From Flammula alnicola (lineage: Eukaryota; Basidiomycota; Agaricomycetes; Agaricales; Strophariaceae): a DNA stretch of 64,000 bases. Location of the stretch: contig JADNRV010000079.1 in assembly GCA_015499995.1 (NCBI GenBank), positions 1 through 64,000 of the forward strand. The letters run 5' to 3'. The translations under genes were made by a program, and so were the position numbers. Positions 32,566 through 44,115 of this stretch are shown in pieces (position 1 is the first letter of the stretch; each line of letters begins with the position of its first letter). The notes under the pieces were generated by a model. That model saw nothing but the letters and a program-made list of their open reading frames with translations, searched no databases and was not told where the DNA came from.

Positions 32566-33031
32566 CCCGACTTTCGACTCCATCCTTCATCGCTGGTGAT
32601 ACATATAGTTCATGATCATCTTCGTCCTCGCCAATCCAAAGGACTTGAATGTGGTCGATGATGTCCAGATGTTTTCGAATTTGGGCAGAAAATCTCTCGG
32701 CGGAGCTTTCAATGTCCCCTTCTGAATCAACAGCGAAGGGGCCAGCGTCTCCTTCTCTTCATCGGAGGATTGGGCGGTCAACGTTAACCGTGGTGGCTTG
32801 CGGCTGCACAGGGACGATGCCGGGTGTGTGTTTCTCGGCAAATTTGGGGAGCGCCCCTAAAAAGGAAGGAGGTGCTCGGTGCTTTCCCCAACGGAAAAGA
32901 AATAACTTTCGCCTGTCAAAAACAGTTTTCGACTGCTCTCCGGCCCTGCTCGTTGTTCTTGGTGAGCACCCACCATCATCTCCTCGTAACCACCCCTTCT
33001 CATCGTCGTCATTTACAGGGATACGTCGAAC
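32181..33031. other. Actin copy 1 3' flank and region upstream of the MBOAT gene
   Basis: The first ~385 bp belong to the duplicated block. Beyond 32560 a minus-strand frame down to the TAG near 32551 reads plausibly (HLDIIDHIQVLWIGEDED) but is cut by a TGA near 32765, and no family was recognised. It may be a gene relic. The last ~200 bp should hold the MBOAT promoter. CT-rich stretches are visible, with no defined element. Confidence 0.35.
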
Positions 33032-35112
33032 ATGGACGCGCTTTTCTTGCCTCTGGCCAACGCTGTCGGCGCGAGCGTTGACCAAATCAAGGTGGGCAGC
33101 TCTAACAGCGCTCTCGACCTATAGCTCACCATTGGCCCCGTTCCTCTCCTTATTCTAGCTGATATCATGTCTTCTAATTGCATACCCACTCGGGAGTCTC
33201 TTCGTCCGGATTCCTGCCACGAAACCAGCACTGCGTCATCTCTACAGCATCAGTGTCGCGTTGTTGTTCTTCTTCCCCGTCCTGAAGCTGTATAGCGCGT
33301 TTTTCCAACTGCTGGCGAGCATCTTGGCTACCTACTATATCGCCAAGTTCGACAAAAGCGCGAAAATGCCATGGGTTGTCTTTGTGTATGTCAAATTGTC
33401 CCTTGGGTGTGCTGGCGTCTGATTTTATATTTTCTTCCAGAATTGTCATGGGACATTTAACAGTCAAGTACGTGCTGTTTTGTGCCATGTCTCGTTTGCT
33501 TGGGCAGAGATAGTTAATTTCTTGTTTTTCAGCCATGTCATTCGCGCCATTTACGGGTTCAGTTATGAGACCATGGAAGTGACGGGCCCTCAAATGGTTC
33601 TCACTATGAAGTTGACTACCTTTGCCTGGAATGTTTATGATGGACGCCGAAAGGAAGAGGTTTGTCTTAACTCTGTGCCTTTCGTTTGGACCGCTACCAC
33701 GATTTAACTCTACTTCAAGGATTTGGACAAGTGGCAACTGTCCAAACGCATCACGAAATACCCCTCGCTGCTCGAATTTCTTGGATATTCGTGAGTGACA
33801 CCGTATTTTTTTTTTGTTGTCCACGTATTCAGCCATCACTCTTACTCAGTTTCTACTTCCCTGGTATTTTGGTCGGCCCTTACCTCGACTACCCGGAATA
33901 CATGGAGCTCATCAACGAAACCATGTTCCAACACGCGCACGTGAAGGCCACGCTCAAGGCTGGCCGCAGGTTGCCTCCTGGCCGCAAACGTGCTGCATAC
34001 TCCAAAATGTTCATGGGCCTCGTGTACCTTGGCGCGTTTGTCGTGTTTGGAGGCAAATACAACTACGCAGTGTCATTGAAAGATGACTTTGTGAAGATGA
34101 GCCTCCTCAAGCGGTAAGTTCTCATTTATCGAAGCGCTGCAATCAGGCTCATCATGTGTTCTATCAGTATCGCAATCTTCCAGCTCAGTGGACCGATTGA
34201 ACGTGCGAAATACTATGCGATCTGGACCTTGACCGAGGCAAGTTACCCTCCACTGTCCATGTAGCACTTGTCCACGCTAACCTCATGCCTTCTTTTTTCC
34301 AGGGTGCTTCTATCCTTACCGGTCTCGGTTTCACAGACCTCGGCCCCCACGGCACACCCCACTGGAACGGTGCCGCTAACGTGAAAGTCTGGACGATCGA
34401 GTTCCCACCCAACTTCAAGGTCCTGCTTGATTCGTGGAACATGAAGACCAACGTGTGGCTGCGCGAGTGTGTCTACAAGCGCGTGACGCCCAAGGGCAAG
34501 AAACCAGGCAACATGAGCAGCATGATCACTTTCTTTACTAGTGCTTTCTGGGTATGTCCTTTTCGTATGTTTTATTTTTATCCGGCATCTTGACACCTTT
34601 TTTTGTAGCACGGAATCGCAAGCGGATACTACCTGACCTTCCTGATGGGCGGCTTCATCACCGCCGCCGCCCGCCAGGCCCGCGCCAACTTCCGCCCCCT
34701 CCTCGTCCCACCCATCGCGGATCCCCACGCGCCCGTCCCTCCTCCAACCCTCGCCAAGCGGGTCTACGACCTCCTCGGCATCATCCTCTCCGCGATGATC
34801 CTCAACTACGCCGCGTCGCCCTTCATCCTCCTATCTGCGACGGACTCAATGCTGACGTGGCAGCGGCTGGGGTGGTACGGGCACATCATCGTCCTGGGCG
34901 GCTTGGTGTTCTTCTATGCGGGCGGGACGCGGTTCTTCAGGGGCTTGCAGAAGAAGAGGGGCGTGTTGCCGCCGCCGAGGGGTGCTAAGCCCGCGGGTGC
35001 TGCGAATGGTAATGGGACTGCGAGTGTGATGTCGTCGGGCTATGGGACGCCCGTGTCGGAGAAGAACTTTGTCTTGCCGCCTTCGGTGGATAAGATCATT
35101 CCTCCGCGGTAA
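33032..35112 (+). CDS. ale1: MBOAT lysophospholipid acyltransferase, ALE1/LPT1 type (532 aa)
   Basis: Exons: 33032-33091, 33159-33385, 33441-33467, 33533-33659, 33720-33790, 33850-34113, 34168-34237, 34303-34551, 34609-35112, totalling 1599 nt. It is a multi-pass ER membrane enzyme that transfers acyl chains from acyl-CoA to lysophospholipids in the remodelling pathway. Visible landmarks are the early YPLGSLFVRIP segment, many hydrophobic helices, the FYFPGILVGPYLDYPEY block, the conserved Asn/Arg-rich loop (MKTNVWLRECVYKR), and the catalytic His in FWHGIASGYY. The 27-nt third exon is easily missed. The seventh intron uses a GC donor (GAG|GCAAGT). Length fits the family. The symbol is by orthology inference. 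Confidence 0.9.
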
Positions 35113-35664
35113 AAATAAAAATTGGGTGCGTGGGGTATGCGAGGCTGTCTGGTTCGTTGTGTCAGCCAGATAGACAGGCATGCAGAGGCAAAGACGTCTG
35201 GAGAAGGCGGGATGGGATGGAACGAGATGGTGCGGAAGAATTTAGGAAGGATAATATAGAGATTTTGTGTGATCCAAACGTGTGCTTATGCTTGAGTTAC
35301 TTGTCTTCGTTAATGATGCTTGACTTAAGTATTTAATAACATGTGGAGACGATGCTTGGCCCTCGATATGTTGATTGTCGCAAATGTGAATGGATGAGTT
35401 TAAGACAAGTTGAGGGGTCATACGCGGTGCGATGTTTTCAATGCATATCATAAAGAGGCGAAAAGGAAGTGTATATGTGACAACAGACGTGAGCAAGGTG
35501 CGACGGGACACATAATGCATAACAAATTTCGGACCCCCAGCCCAAAACCACCAAACACCCCGCCCAGTGCCCGCGCAAAAAAAATACCCTTTTTCGTCTC
35601 TCGCACTCGAGCAAATCTCTCGACACCTCTGGCTGTGTGTATCTTTTGGATGTAGGAAGGCCGC
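35113..35664. other. Convergent intergenic region between MBOAT and rpl18
   Basis: Two genes end towards each other here. The region holds both 3' UTRs. No ORF, repeat or RNA gene was recognised. Confidence 0.4.
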
Positions 35665-36474
35665 TTAGACCTTGAAACCTCTCGACTTTCTGCGACCACG
35701 ACCCTGCTCGAACTTGCGGCCCTTGGAAATTGTGTAGGGCTTCTTGTTCTTGTGGGGACCTTCACGAGGGGATGGAATAAATGAGAAACGCCACCAGGAT
35801 CAACAGAAGCAAGCCACATACCCATGCCGAAGTGCTTGTACGCCTCCCGGGCAGTCTTGACGCCCCTCAGCAGGACGGTGTTCGAGCCCGTTGGGGCGCG
35901 CAGGGCGAGCTGGTCGAGGGTCAGCGCCTCACCGCCCGCAGCGACGATGCGCTCCCTGGCGGACTGGGTGAAGCGCAGGGCGGCGACGGTGAGCTTGGGG
36001 ACGGTGGTGAGGCGGATGTCGTCGGTCACGGTGCCGACCTGGACGATGATCTTGGAGGAGAGCTCGGGGGTGTTGGAGGTCTCTTTCACGATGCGGGAGA
36101 GGGAAAGCGGGGCGCGGTTGTTTTTGGAGAGGAATAGGCGGTGCAGGATGACCTAAGTAAAGTTCAATTTATGGCTTGTTCTTTTGGGCAATGTCGGATT
36201 TTTTGGGTTTTAACGTACCTTGTTGAAGTTGGCATCGGTACGGCGGGCGAGGAAGCGGTACAGCTGTGCAGAAAGCCGGTCAGACAGCTGCTCGTTGCAG
36301 AGGGAAATTTACAAGACGACGTACCTTGACGAGGAGAAGCAGATACGGGTCCTCGCTCTTGGGTGCGGTGCGGTTCCCCTTCTTGACGTGGTGGGCGGTA
36401 ATGTCGATACCCTATAATACGACAGACGACGTGAGCACCCTTCCCAGGACCGCCAGCGACGACGAGCTCACCAT
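35665..36474 (-). CDS. rpl18: 60S ribosomal protein eL18
   Basis: Exons 36474-36472, 36411-36325, 36263-36219, 36152-35822, 35759-35665. They sum to 561 nt and 186 residues, the usual eukaryotic L18 length. The start is M|GIDITAHH, with an intron directly after the ATG, so exon 1 is only the start codon. Then come [25 protein letters not shown], the GTVTDDIRL strand, [13 protein letters not shown] and the C-terminal [24 protein letters not shown] tail. It is a structural protein of the large ribosomal subunit. It stands head-to-head with the tra2-like gene. Confidence 0.95.
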
Positions 36475-36810
36475 CTTGATGGTTAGCCGTATACGGTGTT
36501 TGGGGCTATTTTGTCGCGCGGAGTGAGGCTTGATGAACTGTACAGACGAGCGATTGAGTTCAAGCTCCGCCTGAATTATCTGCGGCGTGTTGTCGGGATT
36601 CTAGTGCCCACTGTGGGGAAAGAAGAGCGGGGTTTTGGTGTGCTGATTAGCCGTTTTTCGTGGGTGTTATTATCTGTATTAAACACCTATAGTTTCCTTG
36701 TGGATTCTGAGAAATATGTATGGCTCTGCACTGAGATTAGGGGCGTTCGCGGGCTTAGAATGCAATTTTCAGGCAAAACAAGGCCAAACAGCTTCTCTTG
36801 TTGAACCATC
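36475..36810. promoter_or_regulatory. Bidirectional promoter between rpl18 and the tra2-like gene
   Basis: Only 336 bp separate the two start codons, so both promoters must lie here. No TATA-like box stands out. Both genes place an intron immediately after their ATG, so intronic sequence may add to the control. Confidence 0.55.
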
Positions 36811-37929
36811 ATGGTGAGTGACTGACTCAGCACCAAAGCCTCCCCGCGTCTTGCTCACTGCACTGTCTAGTACGGCGAACCAGCATCGACTACCGTAGAC
36901 CCATACTCCGACGCGTACAATGCGCCCCCGGCCCCTGCCCCCGCTGACCGCGACGCACCCCCAGCACGTGGCAGGTCTCGCTCCAGGAGCCCTGCTCGTC
37001 CCAGCGCTAACGGGAATGGCACCAACGGCGAGTCGAGGAGCTACCAGAGGAGCCCGCCCCCGTATCGCAGCAGGCGCTCGCCCCCTCCCAGGCGGTCCGC
37101 CCATGCGCCACTGGTCAGTCGGTCTCACATTCGCTGTCAGCTTGAGCCCTTTACGCTGACAAGTCCAAGCAGCAACCCAACCCCACTAGCGTGCTCGGTG
37201 TCTTCGGACTAAGCATCCGCACGCAGGAGCGCGACCTTGAAGAAGAGTTTAGCCGTTATGGACGGGTCGAGAAGGTCACTATTGTCTATGACCAGCGGGT
37301 GAGTTTTTTGACTCAGGTTGACGCATTGGTGGCGATGATGCTGAACACGTGTTTTGTGCGCAGTCTGACCGCTCTCGTGGCTTTGGCTTCATCCGCATGT
37401 CTGCTGTCGAGGAGGCCACCAAGTGTATCGAGAACCTTAACGGGATTGTAAGTAGCCTTAACTTACTACCACGAGTTGGCCTTTCATGCTTAACTTCGCT
37501 ACTTTATCCCAGGAACTCAATGGACGCCGCATCCGCGTTGACTACTCTGTCACGGACCGTCCACATGCCTCCACCCCAGGAGAATACATGGGCCACCGCC
37601 GCTCGACCCGCGACTCTGATCGCGGCAGGGATCGCGACTACAGGGACTCCTACAGGGATCGAGACTACCCGCGTCGTGGCGGCCGCGACGATCGCGACAG
37701 GGACCGTGACCACTATGGCCGCGACAGGGACTGGCGCGATCGCCGCAGCCCCCCGCCGTCCAAGGGCGGTAGGTACTCGCCTGACTACAGGCGCCGAAGG
37801 AGCTACTCCAGGAGCCCTCCTCCGAGGGGCAGCAGCCCACCGCCCCGCTCCAACGGTGGCGGCAGGGATTACGACCCTCCGGCTTCGTCCGCCCCCGCAC
37901 CTGCGTCCTCGGATGCCGCCCGTTGGTAA
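36811..37929 (+). CDS. Tra2-like SR splicing factor with one RRM (290 aa)
   Basis: Exons 36811-36813 (ATG only), 36871-37113, 37173-37298, 37364-37447, 37513-37929, totalling 873 nt. The N-terminus is Arg/Ser/Pro-rich ([13 protein letters not shown]). A central RRM carries RNP2 ([10 protein letters not shown]) and RNP1 ([10 protein letters not shown]). The C-terminus is rich in Arg-Asp repeats and RS/SP motifs ([11 protein letters not shown]). That order, RS1-RRM-RS2, is the Tra2 architecture. Such proteins bind exonic enhancers in the nucleus. The Arg-Asp richness also recalls U1-70K, but U1-70K has a different RRM context. The acceptor of exon 3 could shift by 3 or 9 nt in frame. Confidence 0.85.
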
Positions 37930-39800
37930 ACGCTGCAGCGTTACCTCTTTACTTCCAACTTCCTCTGGCCGATGCAAACACATGTCGGCCTGGGTTGGTA
38001 TGGATTTGTCGCATGTTGCGTTGTGTTTTCTGTTCTTCTTTTCTATCCTGCCTTTTTTTCTCATTTGAATTTCAGTCTTCTTTTTTATTTGCTTTCATCT
38101 GACCTCATTTTTTTTTTAATTCCCCCTTTCTCTGTCGTCGTCATCGAGGTGGTCACGGTCGTCGATTGTTCCTCAGGGTCCGGGTCGGTCTCAAGTCCAA
38201 GAGTACTGAAGAATGAAGAAAGGACAAATTCTCAAAAGTTTAATAATCTTATAATTCGGACATGAAAAAAGAAAAGGAAGCGTCTGGCGCTACTGCAAAA
38301 CCCAAAAAAAAGATTCCTGTTGCTCTCGTCGTCTACAGCTCTTCCATCTCCTCCAAGTTGTCAAGTTTACCTCTTCAATCTCGTCGTCGCTAGTAATATG
38401 TTTGCAAGTACCAAGATTATATCTCCTGCTGCCATCGAAAACGCAAGATTGAAACAAATATCCTGGTCTGTCCCATCCCCTTTTGTTGGTTGCGTTGCAT
38501 CGCGGCGGGACCTGCCGGGTTCTATGCGTGAAGGCAAGGTGAGGCCGCTCGCTGCAGGTGAAAACAAGGCAAGGTAAAGCAAGGCTGCGGACGGGCGCGC
38601 GGTTCGGGCTGACTTGACTCGGGCTGAACGGTCATGGACGACGGGAGGCTGTGTTTTCGCCTACGGATCTCACGAAATAGGCTTTCCGGGTACCCAAGGT
38701 CCAGGTCCCCCCCGTGGAACTTGAAATCCCAGGTATGGAGTTGGCCATGAAGCTCGAGAACGTTCAAGAACGATAAGGAATCAAGGAAAGACAACCTTTC
38801 TTGGATCGCCATCAGGTGCAGAACCCTGCGTGGCTTTGTGCCCTTGTCCTTATTTGGATTTGGATGCGTTAAGCGCCCAAGATCGTGAGTGCCTCGCCGT
38901 GTGGCTGGTTTGTGGGTCCGATTTTGATTGATTGATGGGGTCTATAGGTTTCTATGGCAGGTTCTGCTGGTTCGTTCGTTTGGAACTTTTTTTGTCCTTT
39001 CTTTCGGGGGCGGGGGTGTCGAGTCCGTGCGCGAATACACATGTTCTCTTGGAGATCTTATTTGGTTCGTTGGCTTCATTATTCAATATCCTGGATTTCG
39101 ATTTCTTACATACGCGTTGGGTTTTTCTTTGCTTTGCAGGTACGTAATTGTTGCAGGTGCGTGGTTCCGGCTCTTTGCATCGTTGCATAGTTGCATCGTT
39201 GCACCCCGCGATGCCCTACATCCTCCACAGTCCAGGTCTTTCCAGCACACACTGCCTGCCGGCTGCTCATTAAACTTTGGTCCTCGTGCTTGATGTTCTC
39301 CTATTTTTGGTTTCGTTGTTCATCTTTGTTGCGGCTGGCGCTGATGTCCATATTGGTTTCTCCTCGACTTGGCGCGACGGGTCGAGCGTTTACGTTAATG
39401 CTGAACGGTTGTCGCTTCTTGTTGTCGCTTTTCTGTAGGCGAAATGGCTTCTAGCGTTGCTGTCGTACTCTTGCCATGTCTGTTTCATTGTGTGGGCAAT
39501 GGGTCGCGTAGCTGCAAGCCTCATTATTAAAGATTGTTGTTATAGTTATTATTCATAAATGACATTTCATTTGTTTCATTGCTGTGTTCGTCGTCCAAGT
39601 TCTCTGAGAATTACTCGTACAAAACCTGTCGGCGTCGGGCGACTTGTTGCTTCTCCCGAGTATTGTTCCAAAATGGAATATTGTTCCCACAATCTATCTC
39701 CCGTCCGTGTTTGGTAATCGCAAGATTTTTCACCTTCACACAAGACCGACGACGAGAGCCGTCTTTACGACCTTTTGACGAAGTACTCTCACGTTCTATC
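37930..39800. other. Intergenic region between tra2-like and nucleostemin-like genes
   Basis: About 1.9 kb, T-rich in many places, with no splice-consistent ORF, tRNA or repeat that I can support. The first ~300 bp are probably the 3' UTR of the tra2-like gene. The last part, with CT-rich runs, is probably promoter. Confidence 0.4.
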
Positions 39801-42732
39801 ATGCCTCGCATTAGGAAAGGTGCGCTGATATCTTTTCTCTCCCTGACACGAAGAGCGCATCGCTCATGGAATTTTTTTTTGTTTCTTTTTGACCATATTC
39901 TTACTCTGCGTTGCATTCTGCATTTGCTTTACGATGGAATTTTCGTTTGGTGTTGATTTTGTACAGAGACGAGTAACAGGAAGTCGACGAACGACCGTGC
40001 CAAGCGCCGCAAACAGGTCAAAGAGAGCAGGAGGAAGAAGGTCAAGGCGGCGAAGAAGAGTGTGCAGTGGAAGAGCAGTGCGTTATTTTCTTTATTTTTT
40101 GTGTACGGGCTCATGCTGAATTTTTGGGATTGTATTTTTTTTTTTGTAGAGACACCAAAAGATCCTGGTATCCCGAGTGAATTCCCGTATAAGGATCAGA
40201 TCTTGGCTGAAGTAGCGGCAGAGCGTCGGATAGTGCGTCGCAGACTTCTGAACATTTTCATCTCACTCCATTTCTAATATATTATGTCTGTCCTAATTTT
40301 TACAGGCTGCGGAAGAGAAGGAACGCAAGAAGGAGGAAAAGCAACGCGCCTTGGCGAAGGCGAGAGCTATTGCTCGCGGAGAGCCTGTCGAGGACTCGGA
40401 TGCTGAGGCAAACGACGCCGAGGCGCGCGGTGATGAGGACGACGAAGAGGAAGAAGAGGGCAAGCCCACGAACTCGAAGGATCTGAACGTCGGAGCAGAG
40501 AGCATCGCCAGCCTGAGCGCGAAGATCGTCAATGCCCAACTGAAGCCACGGCCGAAGCCTGTCTCCGAGGTGGTGGAAGAGGAGGAGGAGGAAGAGGAGG
40601 TGCCGGTGCTGATCAACCGCGACCTGCCGAACTTGAAGACGGTGCTGGAGAAGGCGGATGTGGTGGTCGAGGTGCTGGATGGACGGGACCCGATGGCGTT
40701 CAGAAGCCAGCACGTCGAGGAGCTTGCGAAGGAGATGGGGAAAAGGGTCCTTTTTGTTGTTAACAAGATTGGTGCGTAATATTCAGCCTCTGTTCATGTT
40801 TTGTGCCCAGATTGATCGTATCGTCTCTTTCGAATAGATACATGTCCTAGGGAAGCTCTCGCTCAATGGTCGACACAGCTCAGGCGCCAACATCCAACGT
40901 TGCTCTTCCGCTCTGCCGCATCATTCCTTCCTGAAAAGCCTGTCCAGGTACAACCTCAGGTGAAAAAAGGGAAGGGCAAAGCGCCAAAAATACCCGTCGA
41001 CGATGCTGTCGGCGCTGATTCCATCTTGCCTGCCTCGCTCATTGGGCGAAGGAGAAGAAAGGAGACCAACCTCTGACAGTCGCCGTTGTTGGCGTTACCA
41101 ATGTATGTGTTTCCATTTACTTCCTAAGACGCCTGTTGGTTTACAAGTACAAATTATTATTATTATTGCGGTTACACGTATAGGTCGGCAAGAGTTCGAT
41201 TATCAACTCGCTTCTGAAACGGTCAGCACTGCCTGTATATACCCTCGCCTCTTCCTCTCGTGGACCAACGACCACGGAGCTTCCGCAAGAAGTTGAGCTA
41301 GAGATCGAGAACCAAAAAATTTTAATCATCGACACCCCTGGTCTTTCATTCCGTTCCAATGAAGAGGAAGATGCTTCCATACCTGAAGAACGCCGTGCCC
41401 GTGACATCCTATTACGCAGCAAGGGCAGAATAGACCGTTTGAAAGACCCCAATCCTCCGAGTATGTCTTTAGTTTCTAAACATGCGTATCATGCTGATAT
41501 TTCGTTCTTCCATTCTTTCAGTTGCACATATCATATCTCGGGCAAACACTGAAGATCTAATGCTTCTGTACAGCCTCCCTGCTTTTGTGAAGGGGGATCC
41601 CACTGCCTTCCTCTCAGGAGTCGCACGCTCTAATCAGCTTCTGAAAAAGTGTGTCCACGTTTTTACTTTGGGATGAACAATGCTTGCACTTCACGTTCCG
41701 TCACTCTTCTCACGCGTCATCATTGTACTCCGGCGATCACGTCATTGCTCCCCTCCTCTCCTCATGCTCATCTTTAGAGTCATTTGCTGATCTATTCTTG
41801 CTCTCTTTATTAACAGAAAGGAGAGCTAGATCTGACAGGCGCAGCACGCATTGTTCTCCGAGATTGGAGTGTCGGCAAACTTGCCCATTACACGACACCG
41901 CCTGCAAATCTTTCTACGACTTCGGCGGACCTTCAAACTCAAATCCTGACACGCTCCTAACACAGCTGTACGCTAATGATGAAGCGATTCTGGCCGCGAT
42001 TCCCACACGGAAGGAAAGACGAAAAGGCGGAGGACTCGTCAAACTCTCGCCCAGCTCCGCCGAGAGCGGAAAGCCGCGGTCGAAGAAGATTGGGCTGCTC
42101 TTCAGCATGCTGAGGATGAGGAGAGTGATGATGATGGCGACGAGTCCGAGGATGGTGTGTTGAGGGTATGGATGTTGATTATCAAGAGAAGGAGGACGAC
42201 GAGGAAGAGGAAGAGGAGAAGAAGAAGATCTCGATGAAGAGGCCGACGGGTCAGACGAGGAAGACGAAGAAGAAGAGGCAGCGCCGGCACCGCTTTCCAA
42301 CAAGCAAAAACGGAAACGCCCCTTCGTGACCTCTCAACCCGAACGGCCAGCCAAAAAGGTCGCGTTCGCACCACCTCCAGCGAAACACTCACGGTCAGGT
42401 CCGAAGCCCGTCGCAGACAATGCAGCGAATAGAAATCAAAGTCCATCAAGGCAGCGCAGCAGAAGCCTCTCAAGCCTGTGCAAACATCTGCTAAGAAGCT
42501 CGAGAGCAAACGGCAGGAAAAGCCTGTGTCGGTCAAGACTGCGGCGAAAACGAAGTCTGATCTTACAAAAGGTTCCGCAGGCAGTGGTGGCATGAAGAAA
42601 CCTTCACCGTCGGAGAACAGTGGGAAGGTGGCTAATAAGCCCTCGACCGCGAAGGCTAAAGGAGCCCTTGCTCCTGATGGAAAGAAGGATGGCAATGGTC
42701 AAGAGGCGTACGATTTCGGAAAGTTCTTCTGA
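39801..42732 (+). pseudogene. Nucleostemin/GNL3-type nucleolar GTPase, with several frameshifts
   Basis: Clean early exons are 39801-39819, 39967-40077, 40150-40232 and 40306-40771, then coding from 40838. The N-terminus is strongly basic (RRKQVKESRRKKVKAAKKS), with a coiled, acidic stretch. The circularly permuted GTPase has G4 (FVVNKI), G1 split by an intron (VVGVTN then VGKSSIINSLLKR) and G3 (IIDTPG). A DLMLLYSLPAF block and a Lys/Glu-rich C-terminus follow. This family works in 60S ribosome assembly. Frame breaks are needed near 41030, 41650-41820, 41940, 42060-42200 and 42440. Either the copy is decaying or the consensus has indels. The family is usually essential. Confidence 0.75.
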
Positions 42733-44115
42733 GCTGTCGCCTTTGTGATGCTTTCGTGATTTTTCATTATTTACACTGTCGTATTTTCTTTCTTGGGAGA
42801 ACTACTTTCGCGTCGTTGCTTGTATGAAAGTGAGGAAATTTTTTGAGTGTAATTCGATGACTCTGGGTGCCTTAAAAATAAACAACGTCAAGCGCCCACT
42901 GGCACTGACGACGAGTCACTGCTCTTTTTAGCTTTGTCACCCTTTCTTGTTAACCACCAACGTCGAGTCATTCATATCGCCTCGGACAGTCCTCACTTGA
43001 GCTAAATCCCTGTAATTTCGGCTTGCAATTACAATGGACATGCGAGTCTTTACGGCAGTTGCTCAATTTGAACCGTTAGAACTACCAACAGGATTGTCGC
43101 GGGCTTTCAAATTTCATTTCATGGTGCGGCTTTGTACTATAGCTGCCCAATTCCTTTACTCTGCATCTAACATCTTGTTATCGCGTTAGGAACGTACCCA
43201 CTAGCGGTCTGCAGGAATCTCCGAAAACTACTGCGTAAAGCAGCGCACGTTTCAAATCTTGATGACAATTTTCGCGAAGGACCCACCACATATGTCAGGA
43301 ACCTCTCAACGCAAGATTAACTTGTTCAAAACAATTATGACAAAAATTTCTTCCAACCAGTGTCATCCGTAGCAAGCAACGCTGTGTGGGCCTTCAACCT
43401 CGGAAATCGCCAATCAATACCCCTCGCGCTCTTTCTGAATTAGCGACTAGAGGCTGATGGTGACCTTTTCTGGTCTGGTCTGACCTTGAGTCAGGTAGAA
43501 ATGACGGGATCGAGATCGCGGTTACTAGTACAGGTGGTGTGTCTTACTTCAACCTCCAACCCCAACGACTTTCTGAAATATCCTGTCTCGGTTTCGAAGC
43601 GCAGCCTGCTATTTTGAGCGTCCCCGTCCTGATATGGTCGGTTGTGAGGCAGTGTCGGTCGAAATGGCCGAGCAAAACCCATTTGGCATCGCCTCCAGTA
43701 CACAAAAACTGGTCCGCTAATCACATCGCTAGGCCAATCGCACAACAAATAGACTACTGTCTAGAGATGCAAACCATCGCAACAGTTGGAGATTAAAGGT
43801 TAGCACCCGCTATAATTATTCCATTCTAGTTTAGAAGGTCTTACCCATTATTGTTGAGACCACAAACGCGTCAGGGGGTTCTCCGAAAGTTGTGGAAACG
43901 CGCCTAACTTCGCATTCTCAGGGCTTCTCGTGGATCAAGTGTCTTTCCAATCTCAGATTAGAGTGCACTGGAGCTCAGACCTCATTGCATCACCCTTCTC
44001 CTTTAAAAACGACGGTTCAAATTGCAATTGCCCCTCACTTTTCTCCACCACTCTCTTGCGTCACTGGCACAAGTAAGCCTTCCCTCCTTTTGTCGACGGC
44101 CTTGCTTTACTCATT
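42733..44115. other. Intergenic region, no supported gene
   Basis: About 1.4 kb between the GTPase and F-box genes. Only short unrelated frames are present. No transposon ends or RNA genes were recognised. Confidence 0.4.

Noticed and set aside
33121..33158. Separate short exon between the first two MBOAT exons (LTIGPVPLLIL)
   Set aside because: Using it breaks the frame. One 67-bp intron ending at TTCTAG gives the conserved LISCLLIAYPLGSLF sequence.
38928..39293. 121-codon hydrophobic frame
   Set aside because: No splice-consistent extension and no recognisable domain. T-rich DNA gives hydrophobic frames by chance.
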